Positions 25,012 to 37,247 of a stretch of 64,000 nt of DNA are shown here, in pieces. A model generated the notes under the pieces. The model was not told where the DNA came from. It saw only the letters and a program-made list of their open reading frames with translations, and did no database searches. The stretch comes from Nymphaea colorata (lineage: Eukaryota; Streptophyta; Magnoliopsida; Nymphaeales; Nymphaeaceae): the NCBI RefSeq assembly GCF_008831285.2, contig NC_045141.1, positions 22,288,742 through 22,352,741 of the forward strand, read 5' to 3'. The position numbers and the translations under genes are program-made. Numbering within the stretch: the stretch's first letter is position 1; each line of letters begins with the position of its first letter.

Positions 25012-25230
25012 CAGACTAGCTATGTACCCTGAATTCCGAGACGGAGATTACGCAGATTTGCATTCCTTGGATTGATGGCATCTTGCCTCGTTTTCCTTTT
25101 CCTTTTCCCTTTTTCCTCACCTTGTACCTAAGAGAGTGATATTATACATGTTTCTTCGTAATGTGCATGATTGTCAGTGGGCTTGCAGAATGTAAATTTG
25201 TTGGTCGAGTGATGAAGTGGGCTCAAATTT

Positions 25231-25236
25231 AATAAA
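25231..25236 (+). terminator. polyadenylation signal candidate for FBN2
   Basis: AATAAA 220 bases after the stop codon, in a T-rich 3' region. Confidence 0.5.
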
Positions 25237-25853
25237 ATTCTCATGACTGTTGTCCAGTTCATAGTGTGAGTGTGGCTGTTTATTGGTGACTATTGTGGTC
25301 AATCTTTCTCTTTGCTAACTGCTCTATCATAAAATTTTAGCGGACTGCTTATTATTGTTGAAGTTTCATGGGTATGATTGCTTCTGCTTATTCAGTTTTC
25401 ATGGAAATTGATCCATCCGAATTGAATTGCCCTTTTATTCATTCGAACTACCTATAGCCGGGATTGGACCTCATCCAGCGTGTTTCCTTCAGTTCATTTG
25501 AATAGGATCCATCCCAATTGAATTTTCTTTTTCATTCAATCAAACTATTCGTAGCTGATATCTGACCTCGTCCAGTTTGTTTCCTTTCTAGAATGTTGTC
25601 TTCATGATTGGACAAACCCATTATGAGTCATCGATAAAACTGAGCAGGAAGCTGTACAAATAAGGGTCCACGCGCTTAAGCCATATTCTGTGAGAATGGT
25701 AGCAAAGAGAAGCTGTTGAGCTGATGGTACATTTAAATATGACCTGTGAAATGTGTTGGAACATAAACATGCAGTGGGAAGTGTAGTCTGGGTTATCAGA
25801 CACTGCAGCCAATGACACTTCTTCCGCTTTTTATCCTTGATCATGATAACAAA

Positions 25854-25855
<2 letters not shown>

Positions 25856-25904
<49 letters not shown>

Positions 25905-26170
25905 GAGAGATACCGTAGCGTGTACATCTTGCTGCCTCTCATATCCTCCACTTGCTGGAAGATCTTCCGAACAATTAGTCGAGTGGCTGGCACATCCCAT
26001 TCACACATTTATTTATTTATTTATTTACTGCATATATATATATAAAATATACACTTTTATTTATTTATTTATTTGCCGCAGCGTGCTGCGTGCACATCTT
26101 GCTGCCTCTCGTCACTTGCTTGAAGATCATCCGGTCAATTAGTTTAGTGGCTAAAAGCTCAGCACATCTC
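25856..26170. repeat. TA microsatellite plus diverged tandem duplication
   Basis: A (TA)n tract of about 45 bases (25856-25900) is followed by an 85-base unit at 25914-25999. After ATTT repeats and a second short TA tract comes a related unit at 26083-26170. The units share ACATCTTGCTGCCTCTC, ACTTGCT(G/T)GAAGATC and CAATTAGT, with several changes. Microsatellite and unit seem to have been copied together. Confidence 0.7.
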
Positions 26171-29100
26171 ACCTCCTAAACTCCACGCTTACATGTACCC
26201 TTTCAACAAGTTTCGCTTTCCAACGCGCGACCCACAAATTTACCAAAGAAAAAGAAAATACTTGAAATACCAATCGGACGACACTTTCTCCACCGCTTCT
26301 GTCGCATCAGTTGTAGTTGTGGATACGAATCTCTGATGATGTCTGTGATGGTCCCAAAGCGAAGAACAGAAGAAGATTTTTGCGGCTGCCCACCTTGACG
26401 GTTTGGGTAGCCCGGACCGGATCTGATAAACGCGGTTTGCTTTTTCATTTTTCAAGCTAATAAAAGATGTTATTCAAAGATTTCATTTGGCAAATTTTAC
26501 AGCATAAAGTTCTCCAAAACATTACCATTTCAACATCCAATTAGTAGGATAAATCGTCAGTTTTGTTGCTAATGTATGCTTGGTATTGCTGAACTGCTGA
26601 CGTTAAGTAATAATCGGAGACGAGACTAGACAGGATTTCAGATGATACTAGAGATGCATGATTTGATTGAGCAATATCAGAGAATTTTCTAGACTCTGCG
26701 CTCTGGTTCTCGAATGAATCATGGTTGGTCCGATCCCTATCTGGACCTTAATTTAAAGCCAGGTTCTGGATTGAAATATGAACGAAATAAAATTAAATTT
26801 GAACAAAACAAAGTTCGTTCTGGAACTCATGGTCCTTCTCCTTCTCATGCCATGCTGGTTGAGCCATGTGACCTGGTTTTACTTAGGTTGGGTGTGTATG
26901 TTTCGGGTGAGCAGGAGGGAAGAAAATTTCAACTCAGGCAGAAACCCCCTTCCTTCTTCTCCCTGTCTCTAGGGTTTAACAATTCACAGGACACTCGTAA
27001 GAATTGAACTGACAACTAGGCACTCACCAGCTGTACTAGGTCCCTGGAAACATATGACAGTCTTGAGAATATGCTGATAATAAAAGCCAAAGCCAATGAG
27101 ATCAACTTGAATTTGTAAAGCTCGGGGTTGGAGGCGCTTTCAAGAGTTAAGCCAAACTGATAAAAATAAAAATTAATGAGGGAAACCACTAAAGTTGTGT
27201 TTAGATGACACCATAAAACATTGTGGGTTTTTGTGATCGAAACCGGATTTTATGACAAGCTGATTTTTTAACCAGCTTTTGAAACCTAGCGTGACCTTTA
27301 CATTGCAAGACGAAAACAACGGGCGGAGCCATGTTATTCACGCCCTTTTCAAAATGTCAGTTTGTTAAATCTAGGTTTTCTGCAAGCTTAGTTTAGATTG
27401 TCAAGCAAAACAAGCCTTAAATGCCGGTTTGGAGGCAAATGGCATTTGAGGGTGCCACCAAAGACGCTTTAAAGCTTTTTGGTCACACTGCATTTCTCAA
27501 CCAAGAGTTGTATGTCTAGCATGCCTCGTTCTGATTGATCTCAGAAAAGAATCTGAAGTAACCCTCCTCTGTCCGCCAGTAATGGGTTCTGTAGTTTTGC
27601 TTTCTTTAGCAAGAGATGAACATCTAATACAAACAAAAACTGCTAGAGGTCCTGCCGAAATAGGTTTGGTAAAATGAAAATGGCAAATCGTTCGAACCAG
27701 ATGCATCCAATCTGCAAAACCTACACGAAAGTACTAAACTTTACACATCCACAAAAGCTTTTAAACAACCCATCTAACGAACCAAGCTCCAACGGCAACA
27801 AGCCCGAATAAACAGACCAGAAATCTGCTTAAGAAAATTCACAGTATTTTAAAGATGAAGAAAACATTAGGATTTCAACTGTTGCAAGCTAATCACAAAC
27901 CTCTCAGCGACTTAGAAGACCCTTTAGTTGAAGAAGGTGAAAGAGTTTCAATAGATCGTTAGCATTCCACAGTAGAGAACAACCAGAATAATGCACATAA
28001 AATAAGTCCATGTGAACCGCTGTTTTGCCTAATGAGTTGAGACACAGCTGAGCCAGCTAAGCCTACAACTGAACTATGCGTCGACTTGCTCGGGTACATC
28101 TCCAAGCAGAGATGGCCCCTACCAGCCATGCTTTGAACGAATTACCAGAGCGCGGGGATTGGAGCTGGTATAATATAACTGTATTTTCCCGTTGGCTTCC
28201 ATGATCAACGACCTTTCAAACTCTAGCAATAAAACCATTAGGGGAGGCAGCTAGATGGTGAATCACTGTTTCGAACTTTGAATAAAGCCCTTGCAAGAGA
28301 CTCGTCCATGGCTCTTACTAGGGATAGAAGTTCATGGAGTTCAAGGGGCCTTCGACATTGATATATTTCATGGTCGATAGCAGACTAAAAGAGTGAGTGG
28401 AGACCTCACACCATGGAAGTGGGCTCTCGATTTGTGACAGAAAAAATAAATCAACCAAAAAAAAAAAACTATTCTATCAGATCATCCAAATCTGAAAAAA
28501 TCGATGCTTTTATGACCTTAGAAGTTTTGAAGACTCGGGGCCTATGATTTTGAACAATCACAAGCACCTAATCAAGCTTTGGTTTAATAAAAAATGCCAT
28601 TCCTAAGAAATTGGGCCTATATCACATCCATATACTAGATTTTTCTTTTCGAAGGAAAAGCAAAGAAGAGAGTGATCATGCAATTTCACTTCACACCAAT
28701 CATTATCACGACCACAAAGCAAACTTCTGTACGTGATAAATTGCAAACGTAAAGGTGATTGTCTCCTGTCATGAGGGCAAAAGCTTGTCACGGAGGACTC
28801 GGGGTTTTCGAAGCAATAAAAGTCATACTTATCTCCAGCTAGAAAAAATCGTCCCTCTGCTAGTCAAATTCATGCCTTGAATAATTCAAGAGTGCTTGTA
28901 CTACATACGACCGTCAAGTTCATTTCAGCCTAGATTTCGGATGCAAATATAAGCATCATACTACAAGACACAAAGTCGGTTAATCTTGCAAAATATACAA
29001 CTCATGTACAGAAGATTTTAATACAGATAAATGTTGAACCTAATTGTTTTACTTGTAATCAGTGACCGGGAAATAAAAGTGTCTACCTTTGGAAACTCGA

Positions 29101-29592
29101 CATAATTCTAGTCAGAAATTTTACTCATTTTGTAATAAACCAGTACGAAGTTTCTATAAAGTGGCGTCAATTTGAAATCCTGCTCAAACAATTTTCATGT
29201 TAACTAACCACTCTGCTAATAACCTCGAGAGAACCAACAGTACTAACAAGGCATCAAGGACGAAACTGAAGATGCTAAAAACACAACGCGAACAAAGGAG
29301 GATACGTGCAGTAGGAAAAATAACCCACTTGTTCCCATCTTTTCCACAAAGCAAAATCAGGAAGGCCCCTGAAGAAGAGAGAAGGTAAACCGAAAAAATG
29401 TACTTTCTAAATTCTATACAACTATTTTACCAACAACACCAGAAGTTACAGTGTTCTAGAACAAGAGACGAAAGAAAAAGAGAAAAATGGGAAAAACAAA
29501 AGCAGACTACTACTAAGGAAAACCAACCTGGTGGTCTTCTTCTCCTGGGTATCAGGGAAAATGAGATGGTTGAGTACTGGCGGAGGAAAAAG
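26171..29592. other. intergenic, no gene supported
   Basis: No frame shows a recognisable family. Base composition becomes more gene-like at about 28040-28440, where short minus-strand frames exist (for example a 27-codon frame read from the ATG at about 28202). They lack a recognisable domain or splice partners. The last few hundred bases next to 29593 are probably the 3' UTR of the CML gene. Confidence 0.4.
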
Positions 29593-30084
29593 TCATGACC
29601 AGGAGTTGTCAAACGCCGCGGATGTGATGGCTCTAGCAAACTCCGGAAAGCTGATACGACCATCACCGTCGGTGTCGGCCTCTTTGATCATGCCAGTGAG
29701 TTCCTCCACGGTGAGCGCATGGCCGAGACGAGCCATCGAATGCGCGAGCTCCGCCGCGGTGATGAAGCCGTTGCCATCGCGGTCGAAGAGTCGGAAGAGG
29801 GAGCGGAGCTGTTCGTCGGTATAGGGGGATTTAGCGGGGAGGAGCTCAGGGGCGACGAGGGCGACGAATTCCGAGAACTCGACTAGGCCGTTGCTGTTAG
29901 TATCCGCCTTCTGAATGAGAGCGTCGAGTTGCTCCGCGCTTGGCTTCAGCCCGAGGGACCGCAACAGCGAGCCGAGCTCGAGCTGCGTCAGGCTACCGTC
30001 GTTGTTCCGGTCAAACGACCGGAATATCTCCCGGAGCTCCGCCAACTGCTCGTCATCCAGCTCCACTGTCTCCTTCCCGCTCAT
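29593..30084 (-). CDS. CML18: calmodulin-like protein, four EF-hands, CML18 type
   Basis: A calcium sensor, probably cytosolic, that changes shape on Ca2+ binding and contacts target proteins. A single uninterrupted frame gives 163 aa. Four EF-hand loops are complete: residues 25-36 (DRNNDGSLTQLE), 61-72 (DTNSNGLVEFSE), 101-112 (DRDGNGFITAAE) and 137-148 (DTDGDGRISFPE). Each has Asp at loop position 1 and Glu at position 12, so all four should bind calcium. The LELGSLLRSLGLKPS stretch and the C-terminal AAFDNSW end match remembered Arabidopsis CML18 more closely than CML15/16. The start follows a typical N-terminus (MSGKETVELDDEQL). A TATATA element at about 30132-30139 on the minus strand would leave only a short leader. 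The coding region is GC-rich compared with its flanks. Confidence 0.93.
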   Translation of the reverse strand: MSGKETVELDDEQLAELREIFRSFDRNNDGSLTQLELGSLLRSLGLKPSAEQLDALIQKADTNSNGLVEFSEFVALVAPELLPAKSPYTDEQLRSLFRLFDRDGNGFITAAELAHSMARLGHALTVEELTGMIKEADTDGDGRISFPEFARAITSAAFDNSWS

Positions 30085-31200
30085 TGATTTCTATTTCAAC
30101 CGCCTCTTTCTCTTCGTAGACCACCAGGTGGATATATAGGATTAACGATTTCGTGTCGCCTGAATCCCTTCGATCGGGCTCCTCCTCCGCAAGTTTTACC
30201 GGCCTTGTGCTGTTTCCGGCAACTTTCCACCGACGGATCTTCGATCCTTCTAAGCTTATGCCTCCTTCCGCATAATTCACTTGGATTTGCTCATCGGATC
30301 GTCCTTCCCAATTGGTTCGAGATGTAAGGATCTCCTTCGGACTCGCTTCTCTATTCCTGCCTAAAAATTAACGAAAGGAACATGTAAGACGATCGCTCTG
30401 TTCACGAATCTAGACCTAAAGTTCTCTGTCAACGTTCTCCTGATTGTCCACCTCTCTCTCTCTCTCTCCCTCTTTGTGGTTCGTCCTTTCGTGAAATCCT
30501 CCAAACTCGCATAAATTCCGTCTTCCTCAGCACTTACAAAAACCTTCTCTTGATCGAGAGAAAAACGACAAGCTCGCTCTCTTTTTGGCGCTCCGGTTGC
30601 CGGATTCTCCACGGATTCGAACTGCGACCTTCCGAAAACCTTCTCCCGCGACCGGAAAACCTGTGTTTTCCGTCAATAACCCTCTCCGCGTCGGCAATGA
30701 TCCGATTCGAGAGCCTCTTTTCCTTTTCCTCTCCTCCTTTTTCGCCGGTCCAATATATCCGCCGGTTCCCCGTCCACCAGATCAGCGACCACCCACGGCA
30801 ACGCGGATATCCTTCCTCTTCGGACCTCTCCCCACTCTTAGAGAAGCGTGAATTTCGGAGCAAGGATAGAGAAACGCCTCATCGGGTCCCCCCCCTTTTG
30901 GTTTTCCCTTTCTGGTTTTTGGGTGAAGGAATTGGAATGGTGGCACTGGCATCCCTCCTCCCCCCCCCCCCTCTCCTTTTTAGTCTTTTCAACGCTCTCC
31001 GTCTTCCTCAATCCCCGCCGTCAACTTCTCCACATCGCGGACCTGCCGACACGTCTTCCTTCCCGCCACCCATCGACTGCGTCAAGTCCACACCCACCTT
31101 CCCTCCCTTTTCTCCCCTGACTCCATATTTAAACCTCCACCCAACCGCTCGACTGAATTTTAAATGCTAGGGAAAAAAGCAAAGAAAAATTCGATCACTC
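30085..31200. other. CML18 upstream region, CT- and C-rich
   Basis: Pyrimidine-rich on the plus strand. A 206-codon plus-strand frame (30550-31170) is rich in Ser and Pro, as expected from biased composition, and has no domain. I read this as promoter/leader DNA of CML18, although an unannotated transcript cannot be excluded. Confidence 0.4.
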
Positions 31201-32299
31201 TCGAGTGGAGTGGGCTGTGACCATCTCTTCCTCTTTCCCTTTTAAAAAATCTTTACATTGGTCGCAACATTCCGCCACATATATCAATATATAAAACTTT
31301 GTCTCATCCAAAGTCATCCATCCAAACAGTAAGATGCATAAAGTATGGTAGCGATCTGCCTTACTGTCTTCCGATAAGGATAAGAGCAGGTGAACAATTT
31401 CTAAAGAACAAATCCAAAAGATTGTGACAATATAAGCATCCACACATCATTACAGAATAAATCCGTATCTTTTCGGGAAAAGAATAGCCATAAATTCCGA
31501 AGGAATAGTTAGGAAATTTTTGCTACGTTAGAGATACAATATGTATATATACTAACTGTTTTTAAAAGTAGAACTTTAAAACCTGGTGAAGTAATCAAGA
31601 GATTTTAGAAAACCAGAAACTTGGGAAGAGGATAACCCTAACAATCAGCATAGTGAAATTGTTCTGGTTTGAAGTCACTTGAGAGTTACTTCTGAAAACG
31701 GGTGAGACGTCCAAAAGCAACACTTGGCAAAGCCTTAACAGCGACCCCAGTTTCCCAACCTTTGCAAAATAGACATTTATGTTCTTCCATTTCCTAAATA
31801 CCCAAAGCACGAATTTCACTTAATGATTGAGTTATCGGCTGAGGTTGGCGGACCCAAGTAGCAAAACAAGAATGGTGGATCTTAGCAGCAAAGCAAAGCA
31901 ATAATCGATTTCCTAAGGGAAGCTGAAAGCACCTAACTTGGATCCTCATAAGTAATTTGATATTGTTCTGTCTCAAAATTGCTGTCCGGGCCAAAGTTAA
32001 ATTCATTAGAGCCGAGAAAAATTTCTCAGCATCCATATCTTCCCTGCATTTACGTGCAAACGCTAAGAGAGAACTCTGTAAAATCCTTCGGTAAGTCAGA
32101 ATTGATAGGAGATTCTTCCTTTTATTAACAATTAGGAGAGTAATCAGTCATACTAAAGAGACTGCCACAGTGACACTTCAAGCCTGAAACTTCTTTACCA
32201 TGTCCTGTTCTCTACTATCAGAAAGTTATGGCAAGCTAGGCAGTATTTATACAAAAACAGGAAATGGGTTTAAAAAGAAAAAAGCCCCCATTTCCCATA
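31201..32299. other. 3' flank of the minus-strand unknown gene; coding-like remnant
   Basis: Minus-strand frames at 31595-31819 and 31794-32036 abut and have a protein-like look, but neither shows a domain I recognise. They may be 3' UTR or an old gene fragment. Confidence 0.3.
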
Positions 32300-35200
32300 T
32301 CATTGTCCCATCCAGTATGCAATATCGCTCCTAAACACACCATCAAATCTCCCAACATGCAGATGTGGTTCTGAGTGAACATGCATGTGACGATAATGGC
32401 GGCTTGGGCTGCCCGCAACCTTCTGTGGACGCAGTAGCATGCTTAGGGTTGGGGATGACTTTGGAAGCCTAATGTTCGGTGGAGATGAAAAAATGCGCCT
32501 GTCCATATCTTGACCTGCTATCCTTGTGTTGTTTGCTCCATGAGTGAACGTGGGCGGCTTGGAATCTTTGATGAGCTTCCTAGCCGTGGTGTCGAAGGAG
32601 GTTAACGGAGTTGGGTCACCTCGAATTTGAGCTGACGGTTTCATGCGGTCAAGCCAACGAAGAATCCAGTTACCAACATTCTTCCCAACCTCTATATCTC
32701 TTTGTTGTATGTTTCGATGTACAGTTAGAGCAACATCAAAGATCTTGCGGGTGCGCCTGAATAAATAAACCTCAACGTAAATATTATGTGCCAAAAACCC
32801 ATTAAGAAACAACGAAATCATATCCAATAACTACTAATTAGAAGATTGGGTAACTAAAACATATTTCTCAATAGCTAGGCAGCAATATACACAATAGGGA
32901 TGAGAACCACACGACTAATCTTTTAGAGGGAAATTAGAAATTGCAATCCCAAAACAAACAAGCATGGTGAAAGAAAGCAGCAAGTAAACGAGAAAAAAAA
33001 TGCAAAATGAAATGCTTTTTCCAAGAAAAAGGTGAACTTGTTATCGTTGTTGAAGAACACAAGGAAGCAGCATCTAAATATTAGATGTCAACCAACAGTG
33101 ATGAACATATCCAATCAACAGAAAGAGAATAAAACCTGATAAGCCAAAGTAAAATGGATAATATAAACACCAGTTGAAACATGGGTAGGCAGGCCATTTT
33201 GAGTGTTCTACCTGTAATACAAATACTTGGGTGTGCTATGTGTACGGCTCAGATTAGCTGAACGTACAATTTTTTTTCAAGCAAATTACTATTTGAATAT
33301 ATCTGTGTGTTGGTGAATGCATATATAACAGAGAGAGAGAGATTATATGCATGCAATATGCTTAAATGTACACTCATGTATAAATCTTTCTATATTATCA
33401 TCTCATGCCTTCCATGCCCAAAACCACACTGCACCTATCCCATACCTATGTGGCATAACCAAATCAAACACCACATCTACAGAAGCATGAATAACAAATA
33501 GAACCACTCAACAAAATGGAATTTTCAACATTGGGTTGAGACATTATAGAATACAGTGGCACACAAACTAGCACACTTGCATGAAACCTAACGAGAGTTT
33601 GTTCAGAGTTCACATGGATTTTCATATTCAGTCTTGGATAAGCACTTTAATGGAAAGCTAGCATTATATGCCTTTCTATATATCCATGTCATCCTCGCAA
33701 AAAGCCTCTTTCCTCCCCTGTATTTGAGATGGGCCCTTTAAAGAAGCAGACTTATGAGAACTTGCGAGCTCTCTTAATTTTGTTTCGCCATCATATAAAT
33801 GCAACCAAATGCATCAAGTCCAAAATTGTTGCAACAACTAAAAGAGCTAAGTCTGTCTATTCAATAAATCTTAGTGAAGACATTTATATTCCAAGAAAAA
33901 AAATTTCTGACAAAGTGGATAATCATAAAACGCATTTAGGCCTTTAACATAGGTTATCTTAACACGGCATTAACTTGCCTTTCCCAGGATATATAAACAA
34001 ATTGCCGGAAAAAAACCCTAGCAAAACCTCACCCATTGAAACCAGCAATGTTGTTGCAAACATATTGATAAATGTTAAAACATGACTAAATTTTGAATGA
34101 AAAAAATGAAAGCATAGACTTAAATTGTATTAAAACATTTTTTCTAAAAAAAGAAAAACATTGTGATGATATAACAATAGCAATGCAAGAAATTCAATTT
34201 GATGGTATTTGGAAAACATCACGAGATTTTCTGCTTAAAAATGTTTTTTGCTGCTTTGGTTCAAACTTCAAACCAAACAGCTGTTGCCAAGGCCTACATT
34301 CATGATTAATCAATGTGACTTTCTCGCTAATCACCCATAAGCTCCTTCGTCGTAATTGCTCGCAAAATAAATATATGCATATCCAACAAGCATTCCAGAA
34401 AAATAATCATAATTATGCGGGTCCTAGCAATGACCTATGCATCTTATTCTGAATACATGATTTACACAAATTTTTCAACTGGAACACCACATTGGCTTAC
34501 CTACTGTGAGATGCAGCCACGTCTGGTTAAGAGAACAACATAAAAGGAGAACAAAACTTAGTCAGTTCATCTTTTTGTTGATAAGGTGGTCCTACTTGCG
34601 GAGTTCCATGTCAAGCATCTCAAGAATGATGGAGTAACAGCCATCATTATAATAAATTATTAGGGTCTGACCACCTCATGTAAAAAATATGGATTTGAAC
34701 CTCTCATTTACGGCATGAAAAATTGAAGACTTGCTACTTTGCTCATTATATCACAATCATATGTGATATTTTTTGTGAATAACTCAAAGAACAAGTTTAC
34801 ATAAAAGTGATAATTTGAAGTATTTCACCATATAAAGTATAAACCATTGCTGCTAATCTGATGGAATCACATATGAAGAGGCACACTTGTTCAACTTCAC
34901 TCTTCGCAATACCAAACCCCCCAAAGTCCAACTGCTTCCTCCTCAGAGAGCTTTAACACCACCAACTAAGCTCAAGCGACCATCATTAATAAAACAGAAA
35001 ATGTAAAGGAACATTATGAGTATTCATATTAATTTTTCTAACGAAGTCCAGTATTTTTTCAACTTTGTTTCATATCATGTACCCATCGCACCACCATATC
35101 TAAAGTTCCATCTGCAGACTGACCCTGTAGATGCAAATGCGAGCTGCTATTACCAGCAAGACGCCTATACTACGAGAGATGGACTAAGCTCCATATACAA

Positions 35201-36201
35201 ATTTTTTTCCCACAATCATGTTTCTTTATAGACCTAGAAATTTAACTTTCTATGTTCATATGTCTGAAGATTTTCAGAACCTCAATGACTCGATCACTTA
35301 ATGCCTAAAGAAGGTAGCACTATAATGTATTCAGAACCTGGAAATTTTATCTAGGTTAAAATTCTCTAGATTTTGGCAGTTGTCGGAACTTTTTAAAATG
35401 ACAGTAAATGATATTGCAGGACTCCAGCAATGCTCAACGAATAAACACCATATGCAGCCAATAGCTATTGAATCGTTATGTTTGAATTGGACGTAATCAG
35501 CTTAATGAGCGGTGACGCAGGTAGTACAAAAAGGTGAATACTTAGCGTGTTGTTTTCTGAAATTTCACCAAACAGGTGGCAGACAACTACTCATTTTTCA
35601 AATGTTCCAAGACGAATAATCATCATATTCAAATAAATTATCCAGCCAAATGCTCCAACCATATGGAAGAAAAATAAAGTAACCTCCTACTTTTATGTCG
35701 ACCACAGGAAATCAAGTGCCTCGTATCGATAAAGATATAGAATGAGCAACTCTTGTGGTGTAGTCTTCCGTGCTTTTCCCAGTGTCCTAAAAAAAATGGA
35801 AAGCCCTCAAGGAGAATAGAGCTGCATCCGACTCATATACCTCAAGAGATAAGTGGAGATCTCATACCCAAATAAAAAAAAAAATAGTATCACTCTGGCA
35901 TTACTTCTCATTGTATAAAAACAATCAAAATAAGATGAAGAAAGATAAAGAAACAAATCCAAACAAGACATTACTTCAAAGATAACGATCAGGATCAACA
36001 ATATGCCCGAAAAAAGCTCGCTGGATTGCCCACAGACGATAGAGAGAGAGACAGAGACAGAGAGAGAGACCTGTGAAGGAAATGACGGAGCTTGGGGTGG
36101 TCAGGGCGAACGAGGCGGCGTTGGATTCTAAGGGCAAGCCTGTAAGTCCTCTTCAACCCAAGAAAGTAAGCCGTGGTCACCGTGATCTCCCATAGCACCA
36201 T
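32300..36201 (-). CDS. conserved plant protein of unknown function (MVLWE family)
   Basis: Two exons, 36201-36071 and 32756-32300, join in frame (donor CACAG|GT, acceptor TTCAG|G) to 195 aa. The N-terminal 45 residues (MVLWEITVTTAYFLGLKRTY, then basic RLALRIQRRLV) resemble a signal anchor or organelle presequence. The middle holds the strongly conserved-looking VGNWILRWLDRMKPSAQIRG. The C-terminus is His- and Pro-rich. I recall similar plant proteins of about this size without an assigned role; some have been labelled ribosomal L34Ae, which I cannot support. I chose the ATG at 36201 because the 65 codons open upstream (to 36396) are low complexity and look like leader. The 3.3-kb intron is AT-rich and holds a repeat fragment. 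The gene is divergent from the membrane-protein gene at 37248. Confidence 0.78.
34740..34893 (-). repeat. dispersed repeat shared with 16592-16725
   Basis: On the minus strand it reads ACAAGTGTGCCTCTTCATAT and continues with ATATGGTGAAATACTTCAA, as at 16.6 kb. It sits in the long intron of the MVLWE-family gene. Confidence 0.7.
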
Positions 36202-37247
36202 CCTTTCTTCCTCCTCCTTCCTCCCCACTTCCCCTACCCGCTCCTTCTCCAGACTGCACGCAAGATGCAAGAAAACGAAAACAGATTCTCTCTCTCGCTT
36301 AATCAATGGGGGCTGGGGGAGGACGGGATTGAATGCGTGACGTCGCAAGAGCCATCCCGGCGGCCCGCCTGCGGTCTCCGCTCCCGGTTTCTCCAAAACC
36401 CAAAAACAAAAAAAATAAAAAAAAAAATGTCGCAGAGATGATCGACGCCCAGTGGATCAGCACTGGTTTAGGGTCAAACGAAGGCCCCGAAAATGATGGA
36501 ATACTGGATCCGGATCATACTGGACAGGGCCCAGCTCCCTGCAACCCAAACCAAATCAGGCGCCTGTCAAGGAGTCCATTAACAGTTCCCGATTCTCATT
36601 CCCATTTTAGCTCCAGATTCTATCGAGATCCAAAACCCACTATCTATGTGATCATGATCACGATAAGAGAGCTAATCGGGTCTAAGCATAGCAATGGGGT
36701 TGATGCAAGTTCATCTGTTTGGTAGGTTTCATTTCAATATTAGAATCGAAACTGATAGAAAACGGGTTGTGATTGCCTATGTATTTAATCCAAATACTAA
36801 ATTGATAATGATTCGTGCAAAGTTTCAAATGCACATGCAAAGCTGGCTATGGTTTTGACAAAATGATTTTAGTTAGTTAGATAGAGCATTTGTTCATATC
36901 AAATTCGTGCGTGCGTGGATCCAATAGGTATGAAAATAATACGAACCGATACATCATGATTCCATCAACCCGATGCGCCGTATCGCGTATGCCGATACTA
37001 ATAAAAATTCATTTCACACAAATGCCCCTACCATTTCGCAAAAGCCCTGAGGGAAAGTCCCCCGCCCTTCACACGCCTATCCGTGCTCACCTTTTTCTTC
37101 CTCAAACGTGAGGGCAAAAACGTCAAATTTTCCTGTATAAAGCCCCCGACCCTGGGTGTCATGCGAGCGTCAACTCGTTCGTCGTTCGTCTTCTTCTTCT
37201 TGCGCTTTGCCCGTAAAAACAGAGGGAGCGTTTGCAGGCACGCAGAT
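36202..37247. other. divergent intergenic promoter region
   Basis: About 1.05 kb separates two start codons pointing away from each other. The left part has GA/CT runs; the right part has a TATA box at 37136. No further gene is seen. Confidence 0.5.
37136..37142 (+). promoter_or_regulatory. TATA box of the membrane-protein gene
   Basis: TATAAAG lies 112 bases before the ATG at 37248. A start about 30 bases downstream would give a leader of around 80 bases. Confidence 0.55.

Noticed and set aside
30550-31170. 206-codon plus-strand frame upstream of CML18
   Set aside because: Ser/Pro/Phe-rich throughout, as expected from a CT-rich tract; no domain, and overlapping frames of similar quality exist on both strands.
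36202-36396. N-terminal extension of the MVLWE protein
   Set aside because: Low-complexity codons; the conserved part starts at the ATG at 36201.
37083-37247. Upstream ATG extension of the membrane-protein gene
   Set aside because: It begins before the TATA box at 37136, and the family starts with MHR at 37248.
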